Shown piece by piece: positions 45,592-55,805 of a DNA stretch of 64,000 bases (its first letter is position 1; each line of letters starts with the position of its first letter). Made by a program: the position numbers and the translations under genes. The DNA comes from Alkalinema sp. FACHB-956 (GTDB lineage Bacteria; Cyanobacteriota; Cyanobacteriia; Leptolyngbyales; Leptolyngbyaceae): NCBI RefSeq assembly GCF_014697025.1, contig NZ_JACJRC010000004.1, forward strand, positions 178,924-242,923, read 5' to 3'. Below the pieces are notes generated by a model. The model was given only the letters and a program-made list of their open reading frames with translations. It searched no databases and was not told the origin of the DNA.

Positions 45592-45618
45592 AGCCCCCAC
45601 CGAATCGGTGGGGGCTTT
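45587..45618 (-). terminator. psbA terminator
   Basis: A perfect 13-bp stem (AAAGCCCCCACCG arms, 45590-45602 and 45606-45618) with a three-base loop is followed on the minus strand by a T run. It lies 41 bases after the psbA stop. Confidence 0.9.
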
Positions 45619-45659
45619 GGGTTAACTAACCAGTGCTAAACCAAATTAGCCTTGAAAAA

Positions 45660-46739
45660 TTAACCGTTGATCGCAGGAGCTTGCAGTGCTACAGGTGCAG
45701 ACTCGCCAGCAGCCAAGTCCAGAGGGAAGTTGTGAGCGTTACGCTCGTGCATCACTTCCATCCCCAGGTTAGCCCGGTTGATCATGTCTGCCCAAGTGGA
45801 CACAACGCGACCTTCAGAATCCAGAATGGATTGGTTGAAGTTGAAACCGTTCAGGTTGAAGGCCATCGTGCTCACGCCCAGAGCGGTGAACCAGATACCC
45901 ACGACCGGCCATGCACCCAAGAAGAAGTGCAAGGAACGGCTGTTGTTGAAGGAAGCATATTGGAAAATCAGACGACCGAAGTAACCGTGAGCAGCCACGA
46001 TGTTGTAGGTCTCTTCTTCTTGACCAAACTTGTAACCGTAGTTCTGAGACTCGACTTCGGTGGTTTCACGCACCAAGGAAGAGGTCACCAGAGAACCGTG
46101 CATCGCGGAGAACAAGCTACCGCCGAAGACGCCAGCCACACCGAGCATGTGGAAGGGGTGCATCAGGATGTTGTGCTCTGCTTGGAACACGATCATGAAG
46201 TTGAAGGTACCGGAGATACCTAGGGGCATCCCGTCAGAGAAGGAACCTTGACCGATGGGGTAGATCAGGAAGACTGCGGCAGCAGAGGCCAGAGGCGCAG
46301 AGTAAGCCACGCAGATCCAAGGACGCATACCCAGGCGGTAGGACAGTTCCCACTGACGGCCCATGTAGCAAGCGCAACCGATCAAGAAGTGGAAAATGAT
46401 CAGCTGGTAAGGGCCACCGTTGTACAGCCACTCATCGAGGGAAGCTGCATCCCAAATGGGATAGAAGTGAACCCCAATCGCGTTGGAGGAAGGGATAACC
46501 GCACCAGAAATGATGTTGTTACCGTAGATCAGCGAGCCAGCGACGGGCTCACGGATACCGTCGATGTCCACGGGGGGAGCAGCGACGAAAGCAATGAGAT
46601 AGCAGATGGTTGCGGTTAGCAAGCAAGGAATCATCAGGGTACCGAACCAACCGACATAAATCCGGTTGTTGGTGCTGGTGATCCAATCGCAGTACCGATC
46701 CCACGCGCTACCTTCACGACGTTGAAGTGCTGTGGTCAT
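45660..46739 (-). CDS. psbA: Photosystem II D1 protein
   Basis: This complete D1 has 359 residues, starting [20 protein letters not shown]. The C-terminal metal ligands are kept in [17 protein letters not shown], followed by the 15-residue extension that CtpA removes after the first Ala of the AAGES pair. The residue equivalent to position 130 is Gln (GRQWELSY), the low-light form in cyanobacteria with several D1 variants. The N-terminus is one residue shorter than usual. The longer open frame upstream is leader. It is transcribed alone. Confidence 0.98.
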   Translation of the reverse strand: MTTALQRREGSAWDRYCDWITSTNNRIYVGWFGTLMIPCLLTATICYLIAFVAAPPVDIDGIREPVAGSLIYGNNIISGAVIPSSNAIGVHFYPIWDAASLDEWLYNGGPYQLIIFHFLIGCACYMGRQWELSYRLGMRPWICVAYSAPLASAAAVFLIYPIGQGSFSDGMPLGISGTFNFMIVFQAEHNILMHPFHMLGVAGVFGGSLFSAMHGSLVTSSLVRETTEVESQNYGYKFGQEEETYNIVAAHGYFGRLIFQYASFNNSRSLHFFLGAWPVVGIWFTALGVSTMAFNLNGFNFNQSILDSEGRVVSTWADMINRANLGMEVMHERNAHNFPLDLAAGESAPVALQAPAING

Positions 46740-47397
46740 AGGTTTGGATAATGGCTTGAATGAAGAACAAAAAATCCGTTCAACAAACAACTTATGTCTT
46801 TACACCTAGAAAAAGGCTTCAATCCAAAACTTGCTTGATGAGTTTTTTGGGGTAGTGAATTACCCACCCACATCTTATTGATACTGTTCTTTATTTTTCT
46901 AGTCTTTCTCCGTTAACTTTTATGTCTCAATGCATCAATCTGTTCACATCGATAGGCATTAAGACCTAGGATTAATCGACGTTGAAAATTTTTAGATTTT
47001 TTTAATAAATGAATTTTTGATCACTTGTGTTGCTTCAAAAGCTTGATCACTCGTTCTTGAATCTGAAAATAAAACATCTAACTCAATTTATCGAAATATT
47101 TTGCAATATAAGTATGATTAAGTTCATGAATTTATCGTCATACTCATTAATTCTTATTAATAAATTGATTCATAACTCTTATTGTTGTTGAGGATAAAAA
47201 TTCACCTAACACAAAACGAAAGGCACTCGATCGAGTGCCTTCTGTCTTTTTCAAGGGGGAATGGGGGTGATTCCTGTCGCTGGAATTGAAAACGGTCTCG
47301 GAACAATCTCGAAATAACTCGAAACAAGTTGTCAGCAAGAATTAAGAAGCAACAATAATGCGTCCTTGTTCGCTGATGCTGTTGCGTTCGCTGATGA
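46740..47397. other. psbA leader and intergenic region
   Basis: This AT-rich region of about 660 bases lies between psbA and purQ and shows no gene. A -35/-10 pair could not be chosen with confidence. The only strong element is the palindrome at 47220-47241. Confidence 0.4.
47220..47241. terminator. Palindromic hairpin behind purQ
   Basis: A perfect 22-bp palindrome (arms AAGGCACTCGA) is centred on a CGATCG core. TTTCGTTTTG follows on the minus strand and TTCTGTCTTTTT on the plus strand. Its position about 155 bases behind the purQ stop fits a terminator for purQ. Confidence 0.65.
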
Positions 47398-48090
47398 TTA
47401 CGCAACAGCCATTTCGAGTAATCCTTGAAACAGCGCTAAGCCATCCGTTGCGCCGATCGCGGCATCCGCCGATCGCTCCGGGTGAGGCATCATGCCCAGC
47501 ACATTGCCCTGGCGGTTACAGATACCCGCAATATTATTCAAGGAGCCGTTGGGGTTAGCCGCTTCCGTCACATTACCCAAGGCATCACAGTAGCGGAACA
47601 GCACTTGCTGATTGTCTTCTACTTCCTTGAGGGTATCTGCATCGGCGTAGTAGCAGCCTTCCCCGTGGGAAATTGGAATTGTGACCACAGCGCCCGATCG
47701 ATAATTTCTTGTCCAAGGCAAATCATTCCGTTCCACTCGCAAGGGCGTACGATCGCAGATGAAGTGTAGATCGCGATTGCGCATCAACGCACCGGGTAGC
47801 AATCCCACTTCCGTCAGAATCTGAAAACCGTTACAAACGCCCAAAACGTATTTCCCTTGAGCGGCATGGTCGATCGTGGCTTGCATGGCCGGAGAAAACC
47901 GCGCGATCGCCCCACAGCGCAAATAGTCGCCGTAACTAAACCCACCGGGCACAATCACCACATCCAGATCCGACAAATCCCGCTCTTCGTGCCACACCAT
48001 GTGCGTCTCTTGCCCAAGGATGCCACGGGTCACCCAGGCCATATCCCGATCGCAGTTGGATCCTGGAAAAACAATAACACCAAATTTCAT
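47398..48090 (-). CDS. purQ: Phosphoribosylformylglycinamidine synthase subunit PurQ
   Basis: The 230-residue class I glutaminase has FPGSNCDRD at the N-terminus, the nucleophile Cys in VLGVCNGFQ (about residue 88), and His-Glu in MPHPERSAD (about 210). It supplies ammonia to PurL for purine synthesis. purS lies 171 bases upstream on the same strand; purL is not in the window. Confidence 0.97.
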   Translation of the reverse strand: MKFGVIVFPGSNCDRDMAWVTRGILGQETHMVWHEERDLSDLDVVIVPGGFSYGDYLRCGAIARFSPAMQATIDHAAQGKYVLGVCNGFQILTEVGLLPGALMRNRDLHFICDRTPLRVERNDLPWTRNYRSGAVVTIPISHGEGCYYADADTLKEVEDNQQVLFRYCDALGNVTEAANPNGSLNNIAGICNRQGNVLGMMPHPERSADAAIGATDGLALFQGLLEMAVA

Positions 48091-48260
48091 AGCTCAGAAA
48101 AAGTAGAGAACGGTTGTAGCCAAACTTGCCGAGAACAAGCACGTAATCACTGGGGCGCATCATCACTGGGGTTTATCCCACTTTTGCAATCCTCATGCAG
48201 CCCTCATGCAGCCCTCCCCTAAATTCCTCCCCCAGGCTGGGAGAAGGACTTTGATAGTGA

Positions 48261-48527
48261 TTACACTGCCGCCACCGCTTTGAGATCAAACCGATAATTC
48301 TCGATCACGGGATTGGCCAACAATTGGTCACAGACCCGATCCAACTGTTCTTGAGCTGCGGCCTCATTCTCTGCGGTCAAGCTTAACTCGATGTACTTTC
48401 CGATCCGCACGCTCTCAACGTTGTCGTAACCCATGTGTTTGAGCCCGGATTGCACCGCTACCCCAGCCGGATCCAATACTGATGGGCGAAGAGTTACATA
48501 GATTTGAGCTTGGAACTGTTGAGCCAC
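48261..48527 (-). CDS. purS: Phosphoribosylformylglycinamidine synthase subunit PurS
   Basis: The 88-residue PurS contains AQIYVTLRPSVLDPAGVAV and the family segment VESVRIGKYIEL, ending YRFDLKAV. PurS links PurQ and PurL in the multi-subunit synthase. The start codon is GTG. It precedes purQ on the same strand, and the pair is likely one transcript. Confidence 0.96.
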   Translation of the reverse strand: MAQQFQAQIYVTLRPSVLDPAGVAVQSGLKHMGYDNVESVRIGKYIELSLTAENEAAAQEQLDRVCDQLLANPVIENYRFDLKAVAAV

Positions 48528-48718
48528 GATAATCGCCTTGAACGCAATGGAAAATAATTGTAAACCCAGGTAAACCCCATCTACCTAGATACCCACGAGA
48601 AAAATCCCAGCAAACATTCCCCGTAAACATCTTGGTTAACCGATCGTGCCCTAGCAAGAGTCTATCGAATTCACATTAGGCTACACTCAAAACCTAACCC
48701 CAGTTGATCACGGTATCT

Positions 48719-49105
48719 ATGAAAACCCGCCGCACCCGTAGCCAAGAAAGGATTTTGGAAATCCTCAAAACCCTCGATCGTGCCATTTCTGCCCAAGATC
48801 TATATATGGAGTTACGGCAACAGGATCAAGTCATGGGGTTAGCCACAGTCTACCGAGCCTTGGACGGCCTGAAAAAAGAGGGCGCGGTTCAAGTCCGCAC
48901 CCTCGCCACTGGGGAATCGTTATATAGCTTGATTCAAGAAGATCGCCACCACCTGACCTGCTTACAATGTGGGGCCACGATCGAACTGGAATCCTGTCCT
49001 GTCCACGAACTGGAAAAACAATTTAGCCAGCGCTACCAGTTCAAAATTCACTATCATTTGCTGGAATTTTTTGGCGTGTGTGTTCAGTGTCAGGAGCAGG
49101 GGTAG
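48719..49105 (+). CDS. zur: Fur-family regulator, Zur/FurB-like
   Basis: The protein has about 128 residues. The N-terminal winged helix starts MKTRRTRSQERIL; ATVYRALDGLKKEGAVQ is the DNA-reading helix. Metal ligands include HHLTCLQCG, ESCPVHE and CVQCQ, the structural Cys4 zinc site. The N-terminus and the LTCLQCG block match cyanobacterial FurB (Zur) as I recall it, a repressor of zinc uptake genes that also has DNA-protective roles. The ATG at 48719 is preferred over the TTG at 48704. It is divergent from purS. Confidence 0.85.
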   Translation: MKTRRTRSQERILEILKTLDRAISAQDLYMELRQQDQVMGLATVYRALDGLKKEGAVQVRTLATGESLYSLIQEDRHHLTCLQCGATIELESCPVHELEKQFSQRYQFKIHYHLLEFFGVCVQCQEQG

Positions 49106-49168
49106 GTGGGTAAAAGGGTGGGTGGATGTAAAGGGTAGAAGGGTGAAAGGGGAGGTGGGACACTAGCG

Positions 49169-50116
49169 CTATGCTTGACCGTTGCCGTTGTTCACGATCG
49201 ACATCATGCCAGCGAGCGATCCAGGAATACTTGCCGGATCCATAAATAGAACTTTGCTGCTGTTGCTTTTACCGATGGTTTCACCCATGGTTAGGTAGCC
49301 TAGGGCCATTAACAGTTGCGCCGCTTGGGGGGCTTGGGGATCGGCGTTCAGGGCTTGGGTGACAATGCTGAGGGCCTCGGCGGTGGCTTGAGCTTTCAAT
49401 ACTTGTTGCTGGCGGTTGGCCTGGGCTTCTAGGACAATCCTCTGCTGTTCTGCCTCTGCTGCCATCACCGTGGCGCGTTTGCGGGCTTCTGCATCCAGCA
49501 CTTGGGACTCCGCTTTCCCCCGTGCGCTGTTAATGGCCGATTCCCGCTCCCCTTCCGAGGTCAAGATGGCCGCCCGTTTTTTTCGTTCGGCGGACATTTG
49601 CAGTTCCATCGACTCCTGCACTGCCTTCGCCGGAACGATTTCCCGCAGTTCTACCCGCGTTACTTTTACGCCCCAGGGATCGGTGGCAATGTCTAGCTCC
49701 CGCAGCAGGGTTTCGTTAATTTGCTCCCGCGCGGTAAAGGTTTCATCCAGTTCCAGTTTCCCCATTTCCGCCCGGATTTGGGTCAGCACGAGGTTAATCA
49801 TGGCCGATTGTAGATTCTGCACCTTGTAGTAGGCTTTCTCCATGTCCACAATCCGCCAGTAGACCACCGCATCCGCCGCGATCGCCACGTTATCCCGCGT
49901 AATGCAATTCTGGGGCGGAATGTCCAGCACCTTTTCCCGAATGGTTTCCTGGTAGGCGATGCGATCTATGAAGGGAAGTACCAAGTTCAAACCGGGATCT
50001 AGTTTGCGATCGTATTGCCCCAACCGCTCAACCAAGGCTTCATTTCCCTGCTCTACAATTTTGACGCTCGAAACGGCGGCTCCACCCACTAACAGTGCAA
50101 GAATTAACTGCCACAT
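49169..50116 (-). CDS. SPFH/Band 7 stomatin-like membrane protein (QmcA type)
   Basis: The 315-residue protein has an N-terminal helix ([15 protein letters not shown]), then the SPFH domain ([43 protein letters not shown]) and a long coiled coil ([20 protein letters not shown]). It forms membrane-associated oligomers with scaffold roles. ATG at 50116 with AGGAG 11 bases upstream is preferred over the upstream TTG (50146). NfeD lies upstream on the same strand, a typical partnership. Confidence 0.93.
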   Translation of the reverse strand: MWQLILALLVGGAAVSSVKIVEQGNEALVERLGQYDRKLDPGLNLVLPFIDRIAYQETIREKVLDIPPQNCITRDNVAIAADAVVYWRIVDMEKAYYKVQNLQSAMINLVLTQIRAEMGKLELDETFTAREQINETLLRELDIATDPWGVKVTRVELREIVPAKAVQESMELQMSAERKKRAAILTSEGERESAINSARGKAESQVLDAEARKRATVMAAEAEQQRIVLEAQANRQQQVLKAQATAEALSIVTQALNADPQAPQAAQLLMALGYLTMGETIGKSNSSKVLFMDPASIPGSLAGMMSIVNNGNGQA

Positions 50117-50170
50117 AAATAACGGTACTCCTAAAATTTTTGTCAATTAATCTGTCAATTCACCCAGTTA

Positions 50171-50215
50171 TTAACTCACCAGCTCTTAACTCACCAGCTC
50201 TTAACTCACTCACTC
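50171..50215. repeat. 15-nt tandem repeat between nfeD and SPFH genes
   Basis: Three 15-base units start at 50171, 50186 and 50201; the first two are identical (TTAACTCACCAGCTC). The array sits in the leader of the SPFH gene. Confidence 0.9.
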
Positions 50216-50293
50216 GTTGTCTCTTCACCAGTTGTCCAGTCACTCAGCCCCTCACTCCTTCGCTGCCAGCGGGACTTAGCCCCGACCCATGGA

Positions 50294-50713
50294 CTAGCCG
50301 TGCAGAGCGCCTTCCGGCAAAACTAGCAGGGTTGTCCCTTGACGCCCCACGACTAGCACAGGTTGCTGGGCCGGAATAGTTGCCTCGGGATCTTCACAAC
50401 GGGCTGCCCAAGAATTGCCTTCATAGAGTACCCGTCCTAGTTGGCCCGGTTGAATTTCCGTCAACGTTTCTCCCACTTTGTCATCCCATTTCACCGTTTT
50501 TCTCGGGGGGACAAAGGTGCGAGAAATCCAGATGCCGAGGAGGGATAACCCAATCCACAGCCAGACTTCCCAATTGAGGGAGAGCCATTGTGCCGCGATC
50601 GCAACTAATAGGGCACTAATCCCCATGACGAGGGCAACGTAAGCAGTGGGAAAAACGGCTTCTACTGCACATAGCCCAATGCCTAAAAACAGCCAAAATG
50701 TTTGAGATGCCAT
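50294..50713 (-). CDS. NfeD-like membrane protein
   Basis: The 139-residue protein has three or four N-terminal hydrophobic helices (WLFLGIGLCAVEAVF; ALVMGISALLVAIAAQWL) and a C-terminal OB-fold (QPGQLGRVLYEGNSWAARC; VLVVGRQGTTLLV). Such short NfeD proteins accompany stomatin-like SPFH proteins and probably modulate them in the membrane. It is upstream of the SPFH gene on the same strand. Confidence 0.9.
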   Translation of the reverse strand: MASQTFWLFLGIGLCAVEAVFPTAYVALVMGISALLVAIAAQWLSLNWEVWLWIGLSLLGIWISRTFVPPRKTVKWDDKVGETLTEIQPGQLGRVLYEGNSWAARCEDPEATIPAQQPVLVVGRQGTTLLVLPEGALHG

Positions 50714-51022
50714 AGCTTCAAGCGTAGTGAGAGATTTGGGGGGCTGAGAGGGGTTTGGTATAGTTTGGAGGGCTGATCTAGAGCTGACAGCCCTCCGAAC
50801 AGCCCTCTGATGAAACCTTGGATGCAGACCTGCAATCAGACCTGGGATCGAGGTGAGTTCCTGGGGGATCGTTGGAGGGTAACGTCTCTCAACCTTGTCT
50901 ATTTCTATATCCCCTGCCTACCGACATATTCACAGCGTTCCCTGGAGATTTCGTAATTTAGACATAAACTTTTAGGATTCTGACTAAAATGATTGCCTCG
51001 CGCCTTTAAGATTGCCAATCCT
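50714..51022. other. Divergent region with hairpin
   Basis: About 310 bases lie between nfeD and the PP2C gene. A perfect 9-bp stem (GGAGGGCTG at 50767 / CAGCCCTCC at 50788) with a 12-base loop is present, followed by another CAGCCCTC copy. No gene is seen. Confidence 0.5.
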
Positions 51023-52930
51023 ATGAGCCGTTTTGACCTGAAGATTTACTGCACCAATCCCCACTGCGATCGCCCAGACAACGTCGTTGGGGCGAAGGTT
51101 TGCGCGAACTGTGGAACGCCCATTACTTACCGTCGGCTGTGGGCGATGGATGGCGGTAGCAAGCCCGTTGGCAGCATTGTGGGGAAAGGGCGCTATCAGG
51201 TGGTGGCTCCGCAGATTTGGTTGGATTTGCAACCGGGAATGCTGCCCTATCTGCCCCAGGAAATTCCTGAAACGGTCTTACCCTATCTGCATCTCTGTGC
51301 CTATCGCCTCCATCTCCCCAATGTCTACGGGTTCTGTCGTGAAGGTGGTAAGGAAATTCTCTTGCTGGACAATAGCCCGATCGATGCGGAGGGAACGCCC
51401 TATCTGCCGTTCGCACAAGCCTTTGGGCAGGCCAGCGCGGTGCGTCAGGTCTACTGGCTCTGGCAACTGTGGGAACTGTGGCAACCGTTGTTGGATTGGC
51501 AGGTGGGCAGTAGTTTGCTCATCGAAGAGAACCTGCGGGTTCACGACTGGCGGATTCGGCTGCGGGCACTGACGATCGATTCAACCCCGCCCAGCTTCAG
51601 CCAGTTAGCGGAGTTTTGGTCGGGGCTGTTGCCGGAATGTCGTCAGACGATTTTGCCGGTGGTGCAAGACCTCTGCGTTCAATTGCATGATGACGAGGTG
51701 GATCCGGAGAATATTCGCGCCCAACTGAACCAATTGCTGCTGCAACAGGCGGCTCAGCTGTCTTTAGGTTTGCAGGTGTACGGTGCGACGGATGTGGGCA
51801 AAGAGCGGGATCATAACGAAGATACCTGCTATCCCCTGGGCGAAAGTTCCCAGATCCAGGATGAGCTATTGCCCCGCTGGTCGATCGTTTGTGATGGCAT
51901 CGGCGGCCATGAAGGGGGCGAAGTGGCCAGTCATATGGCGGTTCAGTCCGTGAAGCCGCAGATTAAAGCGCTGTTGGCGGAAATTGCAGAACAGCAGGAA
52001 ATTGTGCCGCCGGAGGTCATTGGGGAGCAGTTGGCCGCGATCGTGCGGGTGGCGAATAATTTAATCTCTGCTCAAAACGATAATCAGGAACGCCAGGATC
52101 GCCGCCGCATGGGAACGACCCTGGTTATGGCGTTGCAAGTGCCTCAGCGCATTAAGTTGGCCAGTGGAGCGATCGCCAGCAACAGCCACGAACTCTACAT
52201 CACCAATGTGGGGGACAGCCGCGCCTATTGGCTCACGCCGAGGGGGATTCACTGCCTGACGGTGGACGATGATGTGGCGGTGCGGGAAGTGCGGATGGGA
52301 CGCACCACCTACCGCGATGCCCTGCAACGCCCCGATGCGGGAGCCTTGATCCAAGCCCTGGGGACGCGGGATAGTGAATTTCTCAAGCCGACGGTCAATC
52401 GGTTTGTGGTGGAAGAGGATGGGGTGTTGGTTCTCTGCTCCGATGGGCTGAGCGATCGCGACTTACTGGAACACTCCTGGGAAAACTTTGCCGATCCGCT
52501 CATCCGGGGACGCATCACCCTAGAAGCTGCGGCTCAGGCTTGGATTCAGTTGGCCAATGAGCGTAACGGTTCCGATAATATTTCCATTGTTCTGACCCGG
52601 TTCCAGGTGAGTTCTGCCGGAGCCAATGCCTTTTTAACAACTCCCGGAGCGGCGATCGACGAGCAAGCAGAGGCAGTCCCCAGCGAGGAGCCGATTCTGG
52701 ATCTCACTCTGTCGGAACCCACGATCGAGGCAGATTCTGCAACTTCATCCACCGCCCCAGCGCGCAAACCTGCCCGCCGCAAGTCCTGGGTTGGCGGCGT
52801 CCTGCTCTTCCTGCTGCTGGCGACGGGTGGCGGACTGTATGCCTGGTCGGTGCTGGATGCCAACGGGTTTAATGCTTGGCGCGATCGCCTGCAAACCCAG
52901 GTACAAGGCTGGTTCTCCCGGCCAAATTAG
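51023..52930 (+). CDS. Zinc-ribbon PP2C-type protein phosphatase
   Basis: The protein has about 635 residues. A zinc ribbon (IYCTNPHC ... VCANCGTPI) opens it; about 220 residues of unclear fold follow; then comes a PP2C domain with GATDVGKERDHNEDT, VCDGIGGHEGG, NVGDSRAY and LCSDGLSDR (metal Asp residues kept). A final transmembrane helix (VLLFLLLATGGGLYAW) and a short tail end it. It dephosphorylates Ser/Thr residues. The ribbon is the same as in the kinase at 28226-29719. ATG at 51023 is preferred over an upstream TTG. Confidence 0.92.
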   Translation: MSRFDLKIYCTNPHCDRPDNVVGAKVCANCGTPITYRRLWAMDGGSKPVGSIVGKGRYQVVAPQIWLDLQPGMLPYLPQEIPETVLPYLHLCAYRLHLPNVYGFCREGGKEILLLDNSPIDAEGTPYLPFAQAFGQASAVRQVYWLWQLWELWQPLLDWQVGSSLLIEENLRVHDWRIRLRALTIDSTPPSFSQLAEFWSGLLPECRQTILPVVQDLCVQLHDDEVDPENIRAQLNQLLLQQAAQLSLGLQVYGATDVGKERDHNEDTCYPLGESSQIQDELLPRWSIVCDGIGGHEGGEVASHMAVQSVKPQIKALLAEIAEQQEIVPPEVIGEQLAAIVRVANNLISAQNDNQERQDRRRMGTTLVMALQVPQRIKLASGAIASNSHELYITNVGDSRAYWLTPRGIHCLTVDDDVAVREVRMGRTTYRDALQRPDAGALIQALGTRDSEFLKPTVNRFVVEEDGVLVLCSDGLSDRDLLEHSWENFADPLIRGRITLEAAAQAWIQLANERNGSDNISIVLTRFQVSSAGANAFLTTPGAAIDEQAEAVPSEEPILDLTLSEPTIEADSATSSTAPARKPARRKSWVGGVLLFLLLATGGGLYAWSVLDANGFNAWRDRLQTQVQGWFSRPN

Positions 52931-53049
52931 GTCGGCAAATTAGGTCGGTAACGGCAGTGGGTTAACGGTGGTGGGTCAATGGCGGTGGGTCAACGGCGGT
53001 AGGCAACGTCGGGCCAGCCTGCGATCGAGCAAGCCTGCGATCGGGCAAG
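52923..53049. repeat. Three tandem repeat arrays behind the PP2C gene
   Basis: Array one: two 13-base units (CAAATTAGGTCGG) at 52923 and 52936, the first covering the TAG stop. Array two: three 14-base units at 52957, 52971 and 52985 (GTGGGTCAACGGCG core). Array three: two 16-base units at 53018 and 53034 (CCTGCGATCGAGCAAG, one mismatch). No gene lies in 52931-53231. Confidence 0.85.
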
Positions 53050-53231
53050 CGGGACAGGCAAAGACTCGCGGGAACGGATGGCGGGGCTTTTCTATCGCAA
53101 CAATCGAGGAGAAGAGCCCTTTCCCAGATCAGAACCGTTGCCGTCTTGTGTAAAGATAGTAAAGCTGTCGATTGTGCAGTCAGGTGAATTGGTCTATGGT
53201 AACGACTGCTGAGAGGAACACATCAAAGGCT

Positions 53232-53456
53232 ATGGAAGTTGGGAAGCGCATTCGGGTGAAGAACTCCGTTGTCATTTATCATCACCCAGAGCATCGGAAT
53301 CAGGGTTTTGATCTCAACGGGCAAGAGGGTGAAGTAGTCGCGATCGTTAACAGTTGGCATGGTCGTCCAGTGAGCGCTAATTTTCCCTACTTAGTGCAAT
53401 TTGGCCCCAAATTGAAAGTCCACCTGGCAGACTACGAAATCGAAGCGGTCGATTAA
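53232..53456 (+). CDS. ftrV: Ferredoxin-thioredoxin reductase variable chain
   Basis: The 74-residue protein has MEVGKRIRVKNSVVIYHHPEHRN, the GFDLNGQEGEVVAIV core and GRPVSANFPYLVQF, the SH3-like fold of FtrV. It stabilises the catalytic FtrC chain and so takes part in light-linked reduction of thioredoxins by ferredoxin. The ATG at 53232 gives the usual family length; the upstream ATG at 53196 would add 12 residues. FtrC is not nearby. Confidence 0.93.
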   Translation: MEVGKRIRVKNSVVIYHHPEHRNQGFDLNGQEGEVVAIVNSWHGRPVSANFPYLVQFGPKLKVHLADYEIEAVD

Positions 53457-53559
53457 GCCATCAATGGGGCGGTTCAGGAGAATTCCAGACTAGCGGTCAT
53501 CTGATTTAGTTGCAATCTGGTGAGTTGCGGGATCTGGGTATTTGCAGAATTAGTTGCAA

Positions 53560-53781
53560 TCAATTGAGCCGGAAAAATCGGAACAAATTAACGTCACCTT
53601 GCATTTTCTGCTGTTCTTGCTGGTGGCGTTTTGCCGTTTCTTGGTACCAAGCGTAATAGGCTTCTAGATCATCCCGCTGCTGTTTTTCAGCGTAGAAGGC
53701 CCGTGTGACTCGATAGACTTCAAACACTTCCGGTTCGATCGGAGGAGCTTGACTTAGCCAACGCAGAAATTGTGATGACAT
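53560..53781 (-). CDS. Small conserved protein of unknown function, 73 aa
   Basis: AGGAGG lies four bases before the ATG, so it is a real gene. The sequence (MSSQFLRWLSQAPPIEPEVFEVYRV...) is rich in Gln, Tyr and Glu, with a helical KQQRDDLEAYYAWYQETAKRHQQEQQKMQ stretch likely to form a coiled coil. No membrane helix. I do not recognise a named family. Confidence 0.75.
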   Translation of the reverse strand: MSSQFLRWLSQAPPIEPEVFEVYRVTRAFYAEKQQRDDLEAYYAWYQETAKRHQQEQQKMQGDVNLFRFFRLN

Positions 53782-53891
53782 GGCTCCTCCTGAGAAACCG
53801 TAAATCGTAGACTTTGCAAATTCCTAGACTCTATCCTAGCGAAGCAGAAGCCTTGTCCGAAGGTGATCAGAGATTTGGGCTGAAACCTTTT

Positions 53892-54359
53892 TTAACGACC
53901 GATATCGCATTCCATCTCAACCATGGCAGTCTGGGGCAGGCTGAGGGGTTGGTTATGCAGCACCATGGTGGTGGTGCCATTGGACTCAAACCCGATGCGC
54001 TCATAGAACCGCTGCTGATTCGTGGTCATGAGATAAATCCGCTCCACGCGGCTGACCTGGGGATGGCTCAAAATCGTTTCCACCAGCTTGCGGCCAATCC
54101 CAGCCCCTTGGTAATCCGGATGCACCACCACATCCCAAATGGTGGCGCGATAAATGCCATCCGATGTGGCTCGGGCAAACCCCATTAACTGATCCCCATC
54201 CCACGCAGTCACGATCGGTTTACTGTTTTCCAGGGCAATGGCTAACTCATCCGCCCGTCGATCGCGTGCCCAAAATGCAGCCAAATTAAATAACGCTTGC
54301 AGCTTGTCTAAGTCAACAAACTCAGCACCCACCTTGAGTTGCACGTTACGACAGTCCAT
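53892..54359 (-). CDS. GNAT N-acetyltransferase, Ycf52-like
   Basis: The 155-residue protein has a GNAT core with the acetyl-CoA loop VVVHPDYQGAGIGRKLVE and the C-terminal FYERIGFE. The overall form matches the cyanobacterial and plastid Ycf52/GNAT2 group; substrates may be protein N-termini, lysines or arylalkylamines. ATG at 54359 has GGAGAGG upstream and starts at the conserved region; the open frame extends 33 codons further without a ribosome site. Confidence 0.85.
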   Translation of the reverse strand: MDCRNVQLKVGAEFVDLDKLQALFNLAAFWARDRRADELAIALENSKPIVTAWDGDQLMGFARATSDGIYRATIWDVVVHPDYQGAGIGRKLVETILSHPQVSRVERIYLMTTNQQRFYERIGFESNGTTTMVLHNQPLSLPQTAMVEMECDIGR

Positions 54360-54643
54360 TCCAGTCCTCTCCTGAAACAAAAGAAGCGACGAAGTTGTAC
54401 GGGTTTTCGCTAAAGTCAGGGAATGGGAAAATACTTCCTGCTTTGCGATCGCCGCCATCCGCTTTGGCTATGCTCCTGACGTTGGATTAGGTCGGCTGTT
54501 GTCCACGACTGGTTTCGACTGAACCCGATCGCTGAGATGACGGTGCTCCTTTTCCCCGTGTCTCCCGTTGGATGTAACGGGAACCTTTACCATAAGCAGT
54601 TAGACTCAATTGTCTAGATAGATTTCTGATTTGTGAAGACCCC

Positions 54644-55315
54644 ATGCGAAAATCTTTCCCCAACGATCGATCGATTCCTGACATAACCCCCCGCCGTTCT
54701 CGCCCCCATACGCGCCGGAAATCTGCGGTGATTGGGTTGATGTTGCTGATTATGATGTTCACGATTTTGATGGGGATCGGTTTAGCGCAGGCGTTTGAGC
54801 CTCAGAAATGGCAATCCCTACAACGGTTTGACCCCGCCAGTGCTGCTACAGCGGCCAATCCCCCGGCCAATCTCATAGCAGCAGAAACGGGCACGGCAGA
54901 CATAGGCACGATCGAGGGCACGATCGATCCGGTTCCTGCTAATTTGCAACTGGGTCAGGAACTCTATCTAGAAAACTGTGCTAGTTGCCACATTGCCATT
55001 CCCCCTGCCGTGATGCCCACGCAAACCTGGCAGGTGTTAATTCAGGATCCGCAGCACTACGGTGTGGTGATCGATCCGCTTCGTGATCCCAACCGTCGCA
55101 TTGTCTGGAATTACCTGAAAGCTTACTCCCGACCTACGTCAGACGACGAAAAAACGCCCTACCGGATGCAAGATTCACGGTACTTCAAAGCGCTGCACCC
55201 CCGCGTCAATCTGCCCAAAAAAGTGAACCTGGGTAGCTGCGTCACTTGCCATCCGGGCGTGAATCAATTCAACTTCCGGCAATTGACCCCGGAGGCCGAA
55301 AAAAACGCGGGATAA
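54644..55315 (+). CDS. Membrane-anchored diheme cytochrome c
   Basis: The 223-residue protein has a basic N-terminus, one transmembrane helix or signal (about residues 28-50), a low-complexity linker (Ala/Gly/Thr) and two heme sites: CASCH (112-116) and CVTCH (199-203). It probably sits in the thylakoid lumen or periplasm and carries electrons; the terminal partner is unknown. The class is found in several cyanobacteria as a diheme c-type protein. It is convergent with the SH3 gene. Confidence 0.88.
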   Translation: MRKSFPNDRSIPDITPRRSRPHTRRKSAVIGLMLLIMMFTILMGIGLAQAFEPQKWQSLQRFDPASAATAANPPANLIAAETGTADIGTIEGTIDPVPANLQLGQELYLENCASCHIAIPPAVMPTQTWQVLIQDPQHYGVVIDPLRDPNRRIVWNYLKAYSRPTSDDEKTPYRMQDSRYFKALHPRVNLPKKVNLGSCVTCHPGVNQFNFRQLTPEAEKNAG

Positions 55316-55328
55316 GGTTCTAGCTGAA

Positions 55329-55805
55329 CTACAGTTTTTGCAGCAGTCGGGTGGCTGACCAGCCCTGACGGGTGCCGTAGGTGACGGGCGACCATTGTTC
55401 CCCTTGTTTCCACACTGGATTTCCGGTGACGCTCACCGCTTGGCCACAAGGAAGTACAGCGATCGGGGTGGTGAGTCCCGGTGCTTGTCGTAAATTCAGG
55501 CCATTTACCCCAGCGTGACAGATGGTGCGGTGGGTGGGTTGAGAGGTTGTCAAGGTTTTTGGGGCAGTGGTGGTTGAAGGGTTTAGACTGGTTTGCGCAG
55601 TGCTGCCTGCTGGACGATTGACCAGCGCTGGGGCTTGGGTGCTGCGGGGGTTGTTCATCATGGTCGCCAAGGGATTCTTACGCCAATAGCCCTGGTTGTA
55701 CAACAGTCCTAGCAGCGCGATCGTGGGAACGCCCAACAGAAAAGCCGGAATCCAAAAATCCGACGATCGAGGATGACGATGGTGATGGAAAATATGGTGT
55801 GCCAT
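55329..55805 (-). CDS. SH3-domain membrane protein
   Basis: The 158-residue protein starts with a His-rich stretch (MAHHIFHHHRHPR), then a transmembrane helix (FWIPAFLLGVPTIALLGLLY, about residues 17-36), a Pro/Ser/Thr linker and a bacterial SH3 (SH3b) domain (GLNLRQAPGLTTPIAVLPCGQAV to WSATRLL). Likely external or periplasmic, possibly binding cell wall or a partner. It ends 14 bases after the cytochrome stop codon. Confidence 0.85.
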   Translation of the reverse strand: MAHHIFHHHRHPRSSDFWIPAFLLGVPTIALLGLLYNQGYWRKNPLATMMNNPRSTQAPALVNRPAGSTAQTSLNPSTTTAPKTLTTSQPTHRTICHAGVNGLNLRQAPGLTTPIAVLPCGQAVSVTGNPVWKQGEQWSPVTYGTRQGWSATRLLQKL